Below, piece after piece: positions 5,201 through 5,434 of a DNA stretch of 5,434 bases. The number at the start of each line of letters is the position of its first letter. Position 1 is the stretch's first letter. The notes under the pieces are model-generated. The model was not told the DNA's origin, searched no databases, and saw only the letters and a list, made by a program, of their open reading frames with translations. Source of the stretch: Candidatus Poseidoniaceae archaeon (GTDB lineage: Archaea > Thermoplasmatota > Poseidoniia > Poseidoniales > Poseidoniaceae); contig JASLVI010000102.1 of NCBI GenBank assembly GCA_030741455.1, positions 1-5,434 of the forward strand, written 5' to 3'. The translations under genes were made by a program, and so were the position numbers.

Positions 5201-5434
5201 CTAAGCATTCTTATTCTTTGCGAGGAGTCTCTGAACACCGCCAGGGATGATAAGCGCTCGTAACAATTTTTTGAAGTAGCCTTTCATTTCATCTCGAGTC
5301 ACTTTGATCTTTTCTTCTGAATCGAGAATATTTCCCTCTCGAAGGAGCGTTACTGTACGTTGACCGATCAAAACTGGAAGCATCGAGGCTGCCTTGAGGC
5401 GGAATTGGCGATCTGGAATCATCCGAATGTATTC
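5201..5434 (-). CDS. C-terminal end of a second squalene/phytoene synthase-family protein (5' part beyond right edge)
   Basis: The reading frame is open to the right edge (first codons GAA TAC ATT CGG) and ends at TAG 5203-5201, giving 77 residues. An ATG occurs at 5422, but the frame continues upstream without a stop, so this is most likely the tail of a longer gene. The pattern fits the C-terminus of squalene/phytoene synthase-family enzymes: IPDRQFRLKAASMLPVLIGQ, then RTVTLLREGN, then a KVTRDEMKGY segment matching the recurrent 'vKisR.ev' of bacterial and archaeal squalene synthases. The hydrophobic ASMLPVLIG stretch corresponds to the region near the membrane-associated end of squalene synthases. 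None of the catalytic Asp motifs are in view, so the product (squalene, phytoene or other) is unknown. The tail LLRALIIPGGVQRLLAKNKN is basic. Same strand as the phytoene synthase 106 bp downstream; possibly co-regulated, though the palindrome between them suggests a separate promoter. Confidence 0.6.
   Translation of the reverse strand, partial: EYIRMIPDRQFRLKAASMLPVLIGQRTVTLLREGNILDSEEKIKVTRDEMKGYFKKLLRALIIPGGVQRLLAKNKNA

Noticed and set aside
5201..5422. Reading the right-edge frame as a complete 73-residue gene starting at ATG 5422
   Set aside because: The frame stays open to the window edge and the sequence resembles the tail of a much longer synthase, so a partial gene is the better reading.

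Overview
The window most likely comes from a marine planktonic archaeon. The best guess is a Marine Group II euryarchaeon (Candidatus Poseidoniales) or a close relative. The reasons are an archaeal/eukaryotic-type tyrosyl-tRNA synthetase, a small neighbour resembling an archaeal family of unknown function (DUF5611-like), moderate GC, some genes without Shine-Dalgarno sequences next to others that have them, and a mix of secreted, membrane-anchored proteins with carotenoid and acyl-CoA genes. This placement is inference, because no rRNA or other phylogenetic marker gene is complete here.

Layout, left to right. (1) A minus-strand pair: tyrosyl-tRNA synthetase (750 down to the left edge, C-terminal part missing) preceded 15 bp upstream by a 174-residue protein of unknown function (1290-766). 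They are probably co-transcribed. (2) An 89-bp divergent intergenic region (1291-1379) that holds a small hairpin. (3) A plus-strand pair: a secreted, C-terminally membrane-anchored protein with a beta-propeller-like repeat region (1380-2546), then a full-length glutaryl-CoA dehydrogenase (2618-3793) with its own ribosome binding site. (4) A very tight convergent junction: the dehydrogenase and the next gene end only 5 bp apart, and an imperfect hairpin spans both stop codons. (5) Minus-strand isoprenoid genes: a phytoene synthase with an N-terminal extension of about 90 residues (5094-3799), preceded by a 106-bp AT-rich leader with a perfect 14-bp palindrome, then the last 77 codons of what looks like a second squalene/phytoene synthase-family enzyme (5434-5201).

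The genes form three functional blocks rather than one pathway: translation (tyrosine charging), oxidation of glutaryl-CoA from lysine/tryptophan breakdown to crotonyl-CoA, and head-to-head prenyl condensation leading to carotenoids and probably squalene. No mobile element, CRISPR array, tRNA or rRNA gene was seen. I found no convincing undescribed system. The most interesting points are the two adjacent prenyl synthases, the extension on the phytoene synthase, the shared stop-codon hairpin, and the uncharacterised propeller protein.
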